From: Terriglobus sp. TAA 43
GTDB taxonomy: Bacteria; Acidobacteriota; Terriglobia; Terriglobales; Acidobacteriaceae
Assembly: GCF_000800015.1 (NCBI RefSeq)
Contig: NZ_JUGR01000001.1
Location: 682,001-746,000, forward strand
Length of the DNA stretch: 64,000 bases
Reading direction: 5' to 3'
This document shows, piece by piece, positions 15,779 to 24,471 of the stretch; within the stretch, counting starts at the first letter, position 1; the number at the start of each line of letters is the position of its first letter. Under the pieces are notes generated by a model. That model had not been told where the DNA came from and searched no databases. It was given only the letters and a program-made list of their open reading frames with translations. Made by a program: the position numbers and the translations under genes.

Positions 15779-18142
15779 ATGGCGTCGAAACGCACTTACA
15801 CACCACCCGTTCCGAATCGTGTTCGCCTCGTGGTCGCATCCTCTGTGATGCTGACCTTCATCTCCTTTTGGCGAGCGGCCGCCATCGTTCTCAACGATCT
15901 TGGATCTTCTGCTTTTTACGCAGGTGGCATTGCGGAAGAAGCCGTGGGCAAATCGGCCCCCTGGCTCATCCTGGGCACCATGTTCTTCTCATATGCGGTG
16001 CGAGCGGTATACGTGGAGAGCTGTTCCATGTACACACGCGGCGGCGTCTACCGCATTGTGAAGGAGGCTTTGGGAGGCACCTTCGCGAAGGTCAGCGTCT
16101 CCGCGCTGATGTTCGATTACGTCCTCACGGGACCAATCTCGGGTGTGTCGGCCGGACAATATATCGTCGGTCTTCTTAATGGCCTCTTATCCCAGGCAGC
16201 AGCTTCGCCTAAATATCATCATTGGGCTGTGAACGCTGCGGGGGTACCGCACCAGTTCAATGTGAACCACACCTCGGCGTTCATCGCCATTCTGATCACC
16301 ATTTTCTTCTGGTGGCAGAACATCAAGGGTATTGAGGAATCGAGCGAAAAAGCTCTCACAATCATGAAGGTCACCACTGTCATGGTGATCATTCTGATCG
16401 GCTGGGGCCTCTTCAGCGTCGGACATATTGGAGCTACGCTTCCTCCCTTCCCAACACCAGCAAACTTCAAGTTCAGCCCGGATGCGCTGGGATTCCTCAG
16501 ACATACTCAGTTCGCGAAAAACCTCGGGCTGTTTGGCATCCTGATGGCCTTTGGCCACTCAGTACTTGCGATGTCCGGCGAAGAATCGCTGGCACAGGTC
16601 AACCGCGAAATTGAACATCCCAAGCTGAAGAATCTGAAGCGCGCCGCTCTGGTCATAGCGATTTACAGCATGGTCTTCACCGGCCTGGGTTCTTTGCTGG
16701 CCGTCATGCTGATTCCGGATAGCGTCCGCGTCAGCGTGTATCGCGACAACCTGATCGCTGGAATGGCCATGTACATGGTCGGTCCCTTGGCGATCCGTGT
16801 CGCGTTCCGAGTGTTCGTCGTCATTGTCGGCTTCATGATTCTGGGCGGCGCCGTGAACACGGCCATCGTCGGTTCCACAGGCGTGCTGATGCGCGTGGCC
16901 GAAGATGGCGTACTCGCCGATTGGTTCCGCAAACCACAAAAGCGCTTCGGTACCAGTTACCGAATCGTGAATATGGTGGCACTGATTCAGCTATTCGTAA
17001 TCGTGGTAACACGCGGTGACGTCATCATGATCGGCGAAGCGTATGCCTTCGGCGTCATCTGGAGCTTCACGTTCAATGCGCTGGCAATGCTCGTTCTTCG
17101 CTGGAAATATAAAGGGGAACGCGGCGCGAAGGTGCCAGTGAACCTTCGGATCGGCAAGACCGAGTTACCGATCGGATTGTTCTGTGTCTTCCTGGTGTTG
17201 TTCACCACAGCGGTCGTCAACTTATTCACGAAATCCGTAGCTACCGTCAGCGGAGTTATTTTCGCCATCGGGTTCTTCATCATCTTCTCTTTGTCAGAAC
17301 GGGACAATAAGCGCCGTCATAAGCAGACAGAGCGTCAGATGAAGGAACACTTCCAGTTAGAGCATTCGGAAGAAGTGGGCCGAGATGATCTTGCGATTCG
17401 TCCTGGTGGCGTGTTGGTCACCATGCGCGATGCTGCTACACCACACGCCTTGAAATGGGCTTTGGCCCGCACAGATACTGACGAACAAGACATCGTTGTT
17501 CTTGCTGCCCGCATGATGGGCGCTGGTGGGCCTGAATATGTCGACGCTTCAGAACAGCTCTTCAGCGAACACGAACAGATGTTGTTCACCAAGGCTGTAT
17601 CTGTCGCCGAAAGCTTTGGTAAACATATCGGCCTCGTCGTGGTCCCTGCTGGCGATATCTTCGCCGCCATTGTTCGTACGGCAAATTCATTAGATGTGGC
17701 CGCAGTAGTATCCGGTCTGTCTACTAAATTGACCGCACAGGAACAGGCTTATCATGTTGGCCAGGCGTGGGAGACACTGCCTGAGCCGAAGCGCCAGTTC
17801 ACCTTTTACGTTGTTCCACCAACGGGTGAGGCAGAGAGCTTCCATATCGGACCTCACGCACCTACCATTCCTGCAAGCGATGTTCAGCTCGTACACAGGC
17901 TCTGGTTAAATATGCGTCGCGATCCTCACATGGATGATCTGCACCACTCAGACATCGTGTCCTTCGCGCTAACGCGCCTCGCAGCGTCATACGCAAACGA
18001 TCGTACCGTGACATCACAGCAGTTGCGTGCAGCCATTGATGATGGCAGCCAGAGGCGCGGACTCGGAGCAGTCTCCCGTTTTGAGGACACGGATGAAAGT
18101 CCGGGATACTCCCTTACTGCGTCTCGTACGGATAGTTTTTAA
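15779..18142 (+). CDS. APC-family amino acid/polyamine permease with C-terminal UspA-like region
   Basis: About 787 residues from ATG 15779; a TTG at 15746 adds 11 residues without support. The first roughly 500 residues form about 12 membrane helices typical of the amino acid-polyamine-organocation superfamily. These include helix 1 near S-S-A-F-Y-A-G-G-I-A-E and the G-G-V-Y-R-I-V-K-E segment. The hydrophilic tail (about 545-690) alternates strands and helices like universal-stress-protein domains found at the C-terminus of some APC transporters. The last roughly 80 residues are polar. It probably imports an amino acid or related compound, with the tail as a regulatory or nucleotide-sensing module. 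The substrate is not predictable here. It is monocistronic. Confidence 0.85.
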   Translation: MASKRTYTPPVPNRVRLVVASSVMLTFISFWRAAAIVLNDLGSSAFYAGGIAEEAVGKSAPWLILGTMFFSYAVRAVYVESCSMYTRGGVYRIVKEALGGTFAKVSVSALMFDYVLTGPISGVSAGQYIVGLLNGLLSQAAASPKYHHWAVNAAGVPHQFNVNHTSAFIAILITIFFWWQNIKGIEESSEKALTIMKVTTVMVIILIGWGLFSVGHIGATLPPFPTPANFKFSPDALGFLRHTQFAKNLGLFGILMAFGHSVLAMSGEESLAQVNREIEHPKLKNLKRAALVIAIYSMVFTGLGSLLAVMLIPDSVRVSVYRDNLIAGMAMYMVGPLAIRVAFRVFVVIVGFMILGGAVNTAIVGSTGVLMRVAEDGVLADWFRKPQKRFGTSYRIVNMVALIQLFVIVVTRGDVIMIGEAYAFGVIWSFTFNALAMLVLRWKYKGERGAKVPVNLRIGKTELPIGLFCVFLVLFTTAVVNLFTKSVATVSGVIFAIGFFIIFSLSERDNKRRHKQTERQMKEHFQLEHSEEVGRDDLAIRPGGVLVTMRDAATPHALKWALARTDTDEQDIVVLAARMMGAGGPEYVDASEQLFSEHEQMLFTKAVSVAESFGKHIGLVVVPAGDIFAAIVRTANSLDVAAVVSGLSTKLTAQEQAYHVGQAWETLPEPKRQFTFYVVPPTGEAESFHIGPHAPTIPASDVQLVHRLWLNMRRDPHMDDLHHSDIVSFALTRLAASYANDRTVTSQQLRAAIDDGSQRRGLGAVSRFEDTDESPGYSLTASRTDSF

Positions 18143-18195
18143 TTAGATAACAACTGATTACCGATATCCTTAGCTTGTGTTACTCCAATCTGTAT

Positions 18196-18214
18196 CCAAA
18201 TACGCAGTATTTGG
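18196..18214. promoter_or_regulatory. Perfect 8-bp dyad upstream of the small basic protein
   Basis: CCAAATAC-GCA-GTATTTGG is a perfect inverted repeat with a 3-base spacer, centred about 58 bases before the TTG start at 18263. Its AT-rich arms and position suit an operator; no T-run follows, so it is not a terminator. Confidence 0.5.
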
Positions 18215-18262
18215 TCTAAACTTTGTCTCAATGAGCATCTATGCTCTACGGAGGGTAACTAC

Positions 18263-18517
18263 TTGGAAGTAAATCGTATTCTTGCAGAGATCGATGCGCA
18301 GATTGCCAAGCTGCAGCAGGCGCGTGCATTGCTTGCTGGCGGCAGCAGCACTGCCCCAGCGGTAGTAAAGAAGGCCGTGGGACGTCCGCGCAAGAGCATC
18401 ACGACATCTGCTTCTAAGGCGACTCCGAAAAAGCGCACCTTGAGCGCAGAAGCACGTAAGCGGATTGCCGACGCTCAGAAGAAGCGTTGGGCAGAAACCC
18501 GCAAGTCGCAGAAGTAA
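18263..18517 (+). CDS. Small basic AT-hook-like protein
   Basis: 84 residues. An N-terminal helix (E-V-N-R-I-L-A-E-I-D-A-Q-I-A-K-L-Q-Q-A-R) is followed by a Lys/Arg/Ala/Ser-rich tail containing V-G-R-P-R-K, an AT-hook-like core. The end, S-A-E-A-R-K-R-I-A-D-A-Q-K-K-R-W-A, is of a type seen in many small acidobacterial proteins. TTG at 18263 is chosen because a strong GGAGG (18250-18254) lies just upstream and no ATG fits the frame. The composition suggests a nucleoid-associated DNA-binding protein. It has its own upstream dyad and downstream terminator, so it is likely a separate transcript. Confidence 0.8.
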   Translation: MEVNRILAEIDAQIAKLQQARALLAGGSSTAPAVVKKAVGRPRKSITTSASKATPKKRTLSAEARKRIADAQKKRWAETRKSQK

Positions 18518-18540
18518 GAACAAAATTTATAAACGGTAAT

Positions 18541-18579
18541 CATCAAAAAGGGGGAGGCCATCGGCCTCCCCCTTTGATG
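18541..18579. terminator. Bidirectional terminator between convergent genes
   Basis: AAGGGGGAGGCC (18548-18559) pairs with GGCCTCCCCCTT (18563-18574) with a 3-base loop. Flanking CATCAAA/TTTGATG extends the stem. A-run before and T-run after serve both strands. Confidence 0.85.
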
Positions 18580-18587
18580 ATTGCTGT

Positions 18588-19217
18588 CTATCGGGTCACA
18601 AGTACTTCTCGCAGATTGTCCTTCGCCAAAAAGAATTTATAAGTAGCGAAGTCATGGAAAAGTTGTTCGATCTGGCGGTTGGTCATCGTGTCTCGGACCT
18701 CGGCCTCTGCAGCAAATTGTGTATCCACTTGTCCATCGTCCCGAAGATGATAGCGTTGCAGGCCGGTCTCTGGTTTCACGTGAAAGAACGCCAGTAATTG
18801 TCCGCCGGGTTGCATCACTTCATGGATACGGCGCACGACTGCCGTACGCAATTCAGCAGGGAAATAATCTGCAGTATCCCAGAACAATACGGTGTCGAAG
18901 AGCCTATCCCCGAAATCCAGGTTTTCGCTTATGAAGTCTTCGGTCCGAAAAGGCGTCTCTGCGTCGGGCCGAACCCATTTGGGATCGGCAATATCTTCAA
19001 CCAGGTTCGCCATGTACACGCTGTGTCCCATGGCCGTCAGAAAGTTAATATTCGTAGACGAGGTGGGACCGATATCCAATATGCGCAGCCCCTCCTGTTC
19101 ACGCAATGACTTCTGGAGCTGGGTCCATCCACTGGATAGCCGAGGGATGCGAGCACTTGCCTTCGTTCCCGATCCACGTGCTTCGCTGCCGCCAAATAGA
19201 CGCACATCCACCTCCAC
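18588..19217 (-). CDS. Class I SAM-dependent methyltransferase
   Basis: 209 residues. Motif I appears as L-D-I-G-P-T-S-S at 47-54 and is a G-x-G-type SAM loop with Pro in the middle. An acidic residue ends strand 2 (M-A-N-L-V-E-D), and the motif IV-like F-D-T-V-L-F-W-D-T-A-D-Y-F follows around residues 108-120. The later G-G-Q-L-L-A-F-F-H-V-K strand completes the fold. The substrate is unknown. It sits directly before a bactofilin gene on the same strand with a 55-base gap, so the two may be co-transcribed. Confidence 0.8.
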   Translation of the reverse strand: MEVDVRLFGGSEARGSGTKASARIPRLSSGWTQLQKSLREQEGLRILDIGPTSSTNINFLTAMGHSVYMANLVEDIADPKWVRPDAETPFRTEDFISENLDFGDRLFDTVLFWDTADYFPAELRTAVVRRIHEVMQPGGQLLAFFHVKPETGLQRYHLRDDGQVDTQFAAEAEVRDTMTNRQIEQLFHDFATYKFFLAKDNLREVLVTR

Positions 19218-19272
19218 TGCTAGCGCCGGCGCATTGTGTCCGACTTATTAGTCTGCCCAGAGACAGACGGGG

Positions 19273-19605
19273 CTACTCTTTGGTGCCGCTGAGAGAAACT
19301 CTTCCCTGAATCGCAGAGCCTTCTTCAATCGAGAGTCTGGCTGCATTCAGATCGCCCATTAGCGAACCACCTTTACGCAGCTCCACGCGACCCGTCGCCG
19401 TCACGTTGCCTTTCACCTGACCGAGGACGATCGCATCATGCACATGAAGTTCCGCATCCACCTCAGCATCTGGGCCCACAGTAAGGCGGCTTTCCTTCAA
19501 AGTCACACTGCCCTGCAGCTTGCCATGTACGGTGACATCTTCCGCGCCCGAAATTTCACCGCGTACCTGAATTGATTTTCCCAGAACTGTTGATCCTTCT
19601 GCCAT
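19273..19605 (-). CDS. Bactofilin (polymer-forming cytoskeletal protein)
   Basis: 110 residues, almost entirely a right-handed beta-helix of short repeats (V-T-V-H-G-K-L-Q-G-S-V-T-L-K, then A-I-V-L-G-Q-V-K-G-N-V-T-A-T). The sequence opens S-T-V-L-G-K-S-I-Q-V-R-G-E-I-S-G as DUF583/bactofilin proteins do. Bactofilins self-assemble into non-polar filaments that organise cell-shape, wall-synthesis or chromosome-anchoring proteins. The short N-terminal tail before the first repeat lacks a membrane-targeting helix but might still bind lipid. The neighbouring methyltransferase gives no clear partner. Confidence 0.92.
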   Translation of the reverse strand: MAEGSTVLGKSIQVRGEISGAEDVTVHGKLQGSVTLKESRLTVGPDAEVDAELHVHDAIVLGQVKGNVTATGRVELRKGGSLMGDLNAARLSIEEGSAIQGRVSLSGTKE

Positions 19606-19740
19606 CGCTCGTACTCTCCTCTTGACCTTCCGGTGAGTCTAATAAAGTGCGGGCTGCACAGCAACGTGAGATTCTGTCCGCATCTGCAAAGTCACCTAGT
19701 AGGCTAGGAAAGCATCCTACGGCAAAGTTAGAACGCGCCC

Positions 19741-20601
19741 ATGTTGAGAATCGTTCGGAATCATTGTTTTGTGTGGCTGGCCATCGCCAGCTTTCTCACC
19801 AGCTTTACGGCACGGGCACAGGAAGCTCTTACCCCGTCCTCAATCTCCGCGATCCTTCAGCAGGCGGTCCAATTTCAATTGGATGACTTCCATCATCGCG
19901 GATGGGGATTGCAATACCGCGTCCATCGCATCAATCAAAAAGAAGACAGTATCCGCGAAATCATTGAAACAGAGGATGGAAACATATCGCGCATCCTTAC
20001 TTTTAAGGGGCGTCCATTAACTTCTGAAGAAGAAACCGGTGAATTGGCGCGTCTTCGCGCACTCACACCGGAAGATGTTCGTAAGCGCCGTCAGAAATCC
20101 GAGAGCAGCGACAAATACGGCATTGAGCTGATGAAGACTCTGCCAAAGGCCATGACCTTCATAACCGTCGCAGGCCAGCCACAGCTACCAAATTATCCTC
20201 GACCGCAAATCGTTCTGGACTACGCTCCGAATCCGGAATTTCATCCTGCCTCAACAACCCAATCGTTACTGATGGGTATTGCCGGTCGCATCTGGATCGA
20301 CGCAGAGACGCACCATCTCTCGCGCATCGAAGTCCGCGTCATTCAGAACCTGAATCTCATGTTCGGCATCCTTGCGCGTGTGTATCAGGGCGGAACCCTG
20401 TCTTATGAGCAAAAACCCGTCAGCCTCACACATGATGCGTACACGGAAATCAAGATGGACGTAAAACTCCGCGAGTTAATGGTGCATGTTGCGCCGTACC
20501 AAGAGACACTGTCCGTCACAGACATACGGTTTCTTCCAACCGCACCTTCCGTACACGATGCGGTCAATACCCTCTTGGCAATCCCTGCAATCAAGCCGTA
20601 A
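19741..20601 (+). CDS. Secreted hypothetical protein
   Basis: 286 residues with a Sec signal peptide (about 1-27, ending A-R-A-Q). The mature part mixes beta strands and charged helices. It includes a Leu/Arg-rich stretch (A-L-T-P-E-D-V-R-K-R-R-Q-K) and a segment I-W-I-D-A-E-T-H-H-L-S-R-I-E-V-R-V that resembles the M-x-I-D-x-x-T-x-x-x-x-R core of periplasmic lipoprotein-sorting (LolA/LolB-like) proteins. I infer a periplasmic or outer-membrane-associated role. Such proteins are frequent in Acidobacteria without assigned function. It converges on menC, overlapping its stop by 11 bases. Confidence 0.75.
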   Translation: MLRIVRNHCFVWLAIASFLTSFTARAQEALTPSSISAILQQAVQFQLDDFHHRGWGLQYRVHRINQKEDSIREIIETEDGNISRILTFKGRPLTSEEETGELARLRALTPEDVRKRRQKSESSDKYGIELMKTLPKAMTFITVAGQPQLPNYPRPQIVLDYAPNPEFHPASTTQSLLMGIAGRIWIDAETHHLSRIEVRVIQNLNLMFGILARVYQGGTLSYEQKPVSLTHDAYTEIKMDVKLRELMVHVAPYQETLSVTDIRFLPTAPSVHDAVNTLLAIPAIKP

Positions 20602-21700
20602 TACGTTGCTGCCTAACAGTCAGCGCTTCCACGCGGTCTCTTCGCACTTCGTAGCCACGGCCCACAGTCCCTGGCACAACGATCTCACCAAAGCTGCTAA
20701 CAGTAACTTCCGGCTCGATGATGTCTTCTGTCCAATAACGGGCAGAGGCAGAGACATCTCCCGGGAGTGAAAAATTCGGCAGACTGCTCAGTGCGATATT
20801 TTGCGCACGACCAACACCGCTCTCCAACATGCCGCCGCACCACACAGGTACGCCATGTTGCTGCGCAATATCATGCACGGCAATAGCTTCTGTGAACCCG
20901 CCCACGCGGCCCACCTTGATATTGATGATCCGGCCGCTGCCCAACTCCAACGCAGCCTGGGCATCGCGCGCATTGCGAATGCATTCATCCAGGCAGATCG
21001 CAGTCTGAATGCGCTTCTGTAACTGCGAGTGGAAGTAGAAATCGTCATACCAGAGCGGCTGTTCAATCATCAGCAGCTTGTACTGGTCCCACGACGCAAT
21101 GTGGTCGGCATCGCTTAACTTGTAAGCCGAATTAGCATCGCAACTCAGCAAAATATCCGGCCACCGCTCGCGCACCGCTGCAAACATCTCCGAGTCATAA
21201 CCCGGCTGACACTTCAACTTAATGCGCTGATATCCCGCGGCAACTTCCTTCGCAACGCGGTCCAGCTGCTTCGGAATATCCATCTCCATGCCAATAGAAA
21301 CACCGCAGGCAATCTTCTCTCGTGTGCCACCCAGTAACTTCGCCAGCGAAATCCCGCGGACCTGCGCCTCAAGATCCCATACGGCATTTTCCAATGCAGC
21401 TTTGGCCATGCGGTGCCCGCGTACCTGCAACAGCAAATCAGGAACATCACGTCCTGCGGCAATGTCCTTGCCCACCAATCGTGGCGCCAGTTCATGTTCT
21501 GTGATGAACCATGCCGTATCGATCATCTCGTCTGAGAAGAACGGATGCTCACCCGCGACACACTCACCCCACGCGGTAAGACCTTCACTCTGCAACTCAA
21601 TCAGAAGAATGCGACGATCCGTCGTCAGGCCAAAGCTGGTACGGAACGGATGCACCAATGGCATCTTGATCTCGCGCAGAACAATAGCATCAATCTTCAT
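20591..21700 (-). CDS. menC: o-Succinylbenzoate synthase / N-succinylamino acid racemase family enzyme
   Basis: 369 residues of the enolase superfamily (muconate-lactonizing subgroup). The catalytic set is complete: K161-x-K163, metal ligands Asp188, Glu213 and Asp238, and Lys262 in N-I-K-V-G-R-V-G-G. MenC dehydrates SHCHC to o-succinylbenzoate for menaquinone; close relatives racemize N-succinyl amino acids, and many do both. ATG 21700 has GGAG just upstream, better than the TTG at 21703. The next upstream gene is a COG3375-type GNAT, a pairing typical of the racemase pathway. No other men genes are in the window. The gene symbol is therefore provisional. Confidence 0.85.
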   Translation of the reverse strand: MKIDAIVLREIKMPLVHPFRTSFGLTTDRRILLIELQSEGLTAWGECVAGEHPFFSDEMIDTAWFITEHELAPRLVGKDIAAGRDVPDLLLQVRGHRMAKAALENAVWDLEAQVRGISLAKLLGGTREKIACGVSIGMEMDIPKQLDRVAKEVAAGYQRIKLKCQPGYDSEMFAAVRERWPDILLSCDANSAYKLSDADHIASWDQYKLLMIEQPLWYDDFYFHSQLQKRIQTAICLDECIRNARDAQAALELGSGRIINIKVGRVGGFTEAIAVHDIAQQHGVPVWCGGMLESGVGRAQNIALSSLPNFSLPGDVSASARYWTEDIIEPEVTVSSFGEIVVPGTVGRGYEVRRDRVEALTVRQQRITA

Positions 21701-21709
21701 CAACTACTC

Positions 21710-22459
21710 CTAATAGCTTTGAAATTCAGCAGGCACTAGCCCCAGCAAAAACGCACCCGTACCATCTTCCGCGCGCTCATAACCAATCACAGAAAGGCCC
21801 TCAGCAAAGTGCCGCGTGAGAGCTTCCCTTACCCGCAACTGCGTCTGCACAGCATGCTTATCGCCTTCGGCTTTCCACGCGTAAATCTGGGCAGGGACTG
21901 AGACGGTAGCTTCCACCTTTTCTTTCATCGCCTCACGCGCCATCACACGCTTCACGTGGTCCGAGTCAATCCACCATTCCGCATACAAACGATCCGTCGG
22001 CAAACCACCCTGCAACGGTGACGATGACGACCCATAAAAATCCGGGATATATCTGCGACTAATCGCACCAAGGCGCGATAGGTTAAAAAAACTGTTCTTT
22101 ATTTCCAGTGGATCATAAGTCCACTCGATAAGTTTGATGCCCTGCTCTAACGCAATCTCGCGCTGTCGCAGCTTCATGGTCCGTCCCAGGCCGCTATTGC
22201 GATACTCCGGCAGCACTGCCAGCATCTGCGAATGGATATATGCCATGCCGTTGCGCTGCGCCGGCAACCCCAGGTTGAAACCCACTAAGGTGTTGCCATC
22301 CCTGGCCCCCAGGACATGTCCACCCAGTTTGTCGGCAAGAAAGAATACCCTGCGCGGCAATAACTCACCCGCGGAATACTGCCATGTCTTCTGCTGCAAA
22401 TGCACGCAGGCATCAAACTCTTCCAACGTATGTAACTGCTCTACACGAAGCTCACTCAC
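21710..22459 (-). CDS. GNAT-family acyltransferase (COG3375-like)
   Basis: About 249 residues from GTG 22459, which overlaps the mazG stop as GTGA and has AGGAG about 9 bases upstream inside mazG. The acyl-CoA loop is L-P-E-Y-R-N-S-G-L-G-R-T-M-K-L, and the strand I-H-S-Q-M-L-A-V precedes it. The T-Y-D-P-L and F-F-N-L-S-R-L-G segments are characteristic of the COG3375 group. Known relatives encoded next to enolase-superfamily racemases succinylate D-amino acids. Ten bases separate it from menC, so co-translation is likely. The function is inferred from neighbourhood. Confidence 0.82.
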   Translation of the reverse strand: MSELRVEQLHTLEEFDACVHLQQKTWQYSAGELLPRRVFFLADKLGGHVLGARDGNTLVGFNLGLPAQRNGMAYIHSQMLAVLPEYRNSGLGRTMKLRQREIALEQGIKLIEWTYDPLEIKNSFFNLSRLGAISRRYIPDFYGSSSSPLQGGLPTDRLYAEWWIDSDHVKRVMAREAMKEKVEATVSVPAQIYAWKAEGDKHAVQTQLRVREALTRHFAEGLSVIGYERAEDGTGAFLLGLVPAEFQSY

Positions 22460-23265
22460 AGGCTCTTCTCCTTGAGTTTTGCCTTGTTCCAAAGCGCATC
22501 CTTTTCATCCAGCGGCAGCGCGGCAAATCCATCTCCCGCCATCTCTTCCATCGCGCGAAACCTGCGACGAAACTTCGTGTTCGCCTTCTTCAACGCCTGT
22601 TCTGGATCAACATGCAAATGACGCGAAAGATTGGTCAGTACAAAGTACAAATCGCCAATCTCTTCTTCCAGTAATTCGGCATTCGGCGCGGTAGTCATCT
22701 CTTCTCTGACCTCCGCAATCTCTTCCTGAACCTTATCCAGCAGACCGCTGGCATCCGGCCAGTCAAAACCAACCTTCGCAGCCTTGGAGCCAAGCTTGCG
22801 CGCCTCAACCAGAGCAGGCACAAAGCGCGGAACGTCGCCCAGCAAGCCATCATCCTTCGCGAGCTTACCTTCGCGTTCCTTCTGCTTCACCGCATCCCAT
22901 GTCTGGATAACGTCGCCTGCCGTCTCGGCGACAACATCACCAAAGATATGCGGATGCCGGCGCACCAGCTTCGCACTGAGTCCACGGACGACATCGTCAA
23001 TATTGAAATGCCCTTCGTCTTCGGCCATCTGCCCGTAGAACAGCACCTGCAACAGCAAGTCGCCAAGCTCGTCACGCAACTCGCCCCAGGCACGCCGATC
23101 AATCGCGTCGAAGACCTCGTAGGTCTCCTCCAACGTATGCGGTTTGATGGAATCGAAGGTCTGTTCGCGATCCCACGGGCATCCGCCCGGACCACGCAGC
23201 CGCGCCATGATCGCTGCGGCTTCACGGAATGCATCTCCAGCTTTCGCTGACGTGCTTTCACTCAT
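22456..23265 (-). CDS. mazG: Nucleoside triphosphate pyrophosphohydrolase MazG
   Basis: 269 residues with two all-alpha MazG domains in tandem. The first has G-G-C-P-W-D-R-E-Q-T and then E-E-T-Y-E-V and E-L-G-D-L-L-L-Q-V, the acidic Mg-binding helices. The second has E-E-I-A-E-V and E-E-E-I-G-D-L-Y-F-V-L. The enzyme cleaves (d)NTPs to NMP and pyrophosphate. It removes damaged nucleotides and can lower ppGpp-related signals during starvation. It leads the mazG-GNAT-menC run, with a GTGA overlap to the next gene. Confidence 0.92.
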   Translation of the reverse strand: MSESTSAKAGDAFREAAAIMARLRGPGGCPWDREQTFDSIKPHTLEETYEVFDAIDRRAWGELRDELGDLLLQVLFYGQMAEDEGHFNIDDVVRGLSAKLVRRHPHIFGDVVAETAGDVIQTWDAVKQKEREGKLAKDDGLLGDVPRFVPALVEARKLGSKAAKVGFDWPDASGLLDKVQEEIAEVREEMTTAPNAELLEEEIGDLYFVLTNLSRHLHVDPEQALKKANTKFRRRFRAMEEMAGDGFAALPLDEKDALWNKAKLKEKSL

Positions 23266-23303
23266 ATCTTCATCGTATCAACGCATTGCGCTATCCTTGG
23301 CGC

Positions 23304-23510
23304 ATGCAGGAACCAGTCGAAAACGAAAAGCGAAACCGCGGATGGCTGTGGCTTCTGCTGCTGCCCGTTGTGGCGCTCATCTTTCCCAGCCTCTACAACC
23401 GCGAAACGCCCACGCTCTTCGGCTTCCCGTTCTTCTACTGGTATCAGTTGTTGTGGGTCTTCATCGCAACGGCCATCCTCGGCCTCGTCTACAAGCTCGT
23501 GAAGGAATAG
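23304..23510 (+). CDS. DUF3311-like small membrane protein
   Basis: 68 residues from ATG 23304, with two hydrophobic helices (W-L-W-L-L-L-L-P-V-V-A-L-I-F-P and L-L-W-V-F-I-A-T-A-I-L-G-L-V-Y). F-G-F-P-F-F-Y-W-Y-Q lies between them, a hallmark of DUF3311 proteins. These usually sit beside a sodium:solute symporter as a small partner subunit. No symporter is found here, so it is an orphan copy. It is divergent from mazG. Confidence 0.75.
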   Translation: MQEPVENEKRNRGWLWLLLLPVVALIFPSLYNRETPTLFGFPFFYWYQLLWVFIATAILGLVYKLVKE

Positions 23511-23568
23511 CCCCCTTATGCGAGGCACATGCGCGTAAAAGGGCGAGTCGCCGATCGTCTATGCCTGT

Positions 23569-24414
23569 CTAGTTCTCAGATGGCTTCTCGATATGGTCGA
23601 TGACCAAAATCTCGACCTGCCCCTTTGTCGGAACCAGTTTGAGGCCAAGGTCTTTTGCGACCTCGGAAACGGACAGCCCGGAACTGCCAACGGTCGAATC
23701 CAACGACGCCATTTTCAGTGAAATATCGTACTTGCCGCTAAGTCCCGTCGCATCCTGCACTGGCCGTCCCATCATATTGGACAACACTCCGGCAACGGCG
23801 CTGAGAGGCGCTCCGTAGAAATGCATTACACCCTGCCCGTCGCTGGGAATAAACTCACCGCCCCCGGGAATGGGGCCGCCAGTTGGGTGCTTGGCCCCTG
23901 GAACAGATTCACTAAACTGGGGCCCATCTTTAGTCAGGGTTAAAGAATAGATCGCCACTTCTTTTAACTCGCGGTGGACAGCAAGCTTGCAGCGATCCGC
24001 TAACATGGAGCGCATCATGGAGTGAAGCAAATCGGCCCGAGTAGCAGGGTTTTGCCACCTCTCGAGATCACTCTCTCCGATCCGGGCGTCGATCACATAC
24101 AAGTCGTCCATAGCCCAGCTAGGAACCCCTTGGACTTGCTTCACGGTATAAAAAGCCGCGTTTCCTACAGACGGGGTGTAGGTATTAAGAATCGCGGCGA
24201 ACAACGACTCATCGTTCAACCGCCATCCATTCGCCCTGACTTCCATGTCTGGTTGGTCATTGCTGCGTTGTGCGCCTGAACTCACTTGTCGAATAGAGAC
24301 CACATCAAACGAGGGCGACGACGAGGGCTCCTGTGCAGACGCAACGCTAAAACTGAAAATGATCGGGAGCGAAGCGAGGAGACCACAGAAACGAATCACG
24401 TTCACGATGACCAC
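23569..24414 (-). CDS. TIGR03435-family secreted protein, copy 1
   Basis: 281 residues with a Sec signal peptide (about 1-27, ending S-V-A-S-A-Q-E). The body starts with the family phrase P-S-F-D-V-V-S-I-R and ends V-I-D-H-I-E-K-P-S-E-N, the conserved tail of the TIGR03435 family. This family is greatly expanded in soil Acidobacteria and has no assigned function; members are exported. The related protein at 58019-58840 shares the same opening and tail. Mild coupling to neighbours only: the gene is flanked by small genes on both sides. Confidence 0.9.
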   Translation of the reverse strand: MVIVNVIRFCGLLASLPIIFSFSVASAQEPSSSPSFDVVSIRQVSSGAQRSNDQPDMEVRANGWRLNDESLFAAILNTYTPSVGNAAFYTVKQVQGVPSWAMDDLYVIDARIGESDLERWQNPATRADLLHSMMRSMLADRCKLAVHRELKEVAIYSLTLTKDGPQFSESVPGAKHPTGGPIPGGGEFIPSDGQGVMHFYGAPLSAVAGVLSNMMGRPVQDATGLSGKYDISLKMASLDSTVGSSGLSVSEVAKDLGLKLVPTKGQVEILVIDHIEKPSEN

Positions 24415-24471
24415 CCCTTGAAGAGACTATTCAGCTGAGGATTGTACTGACCGCTACCTACATCTCTCCCG

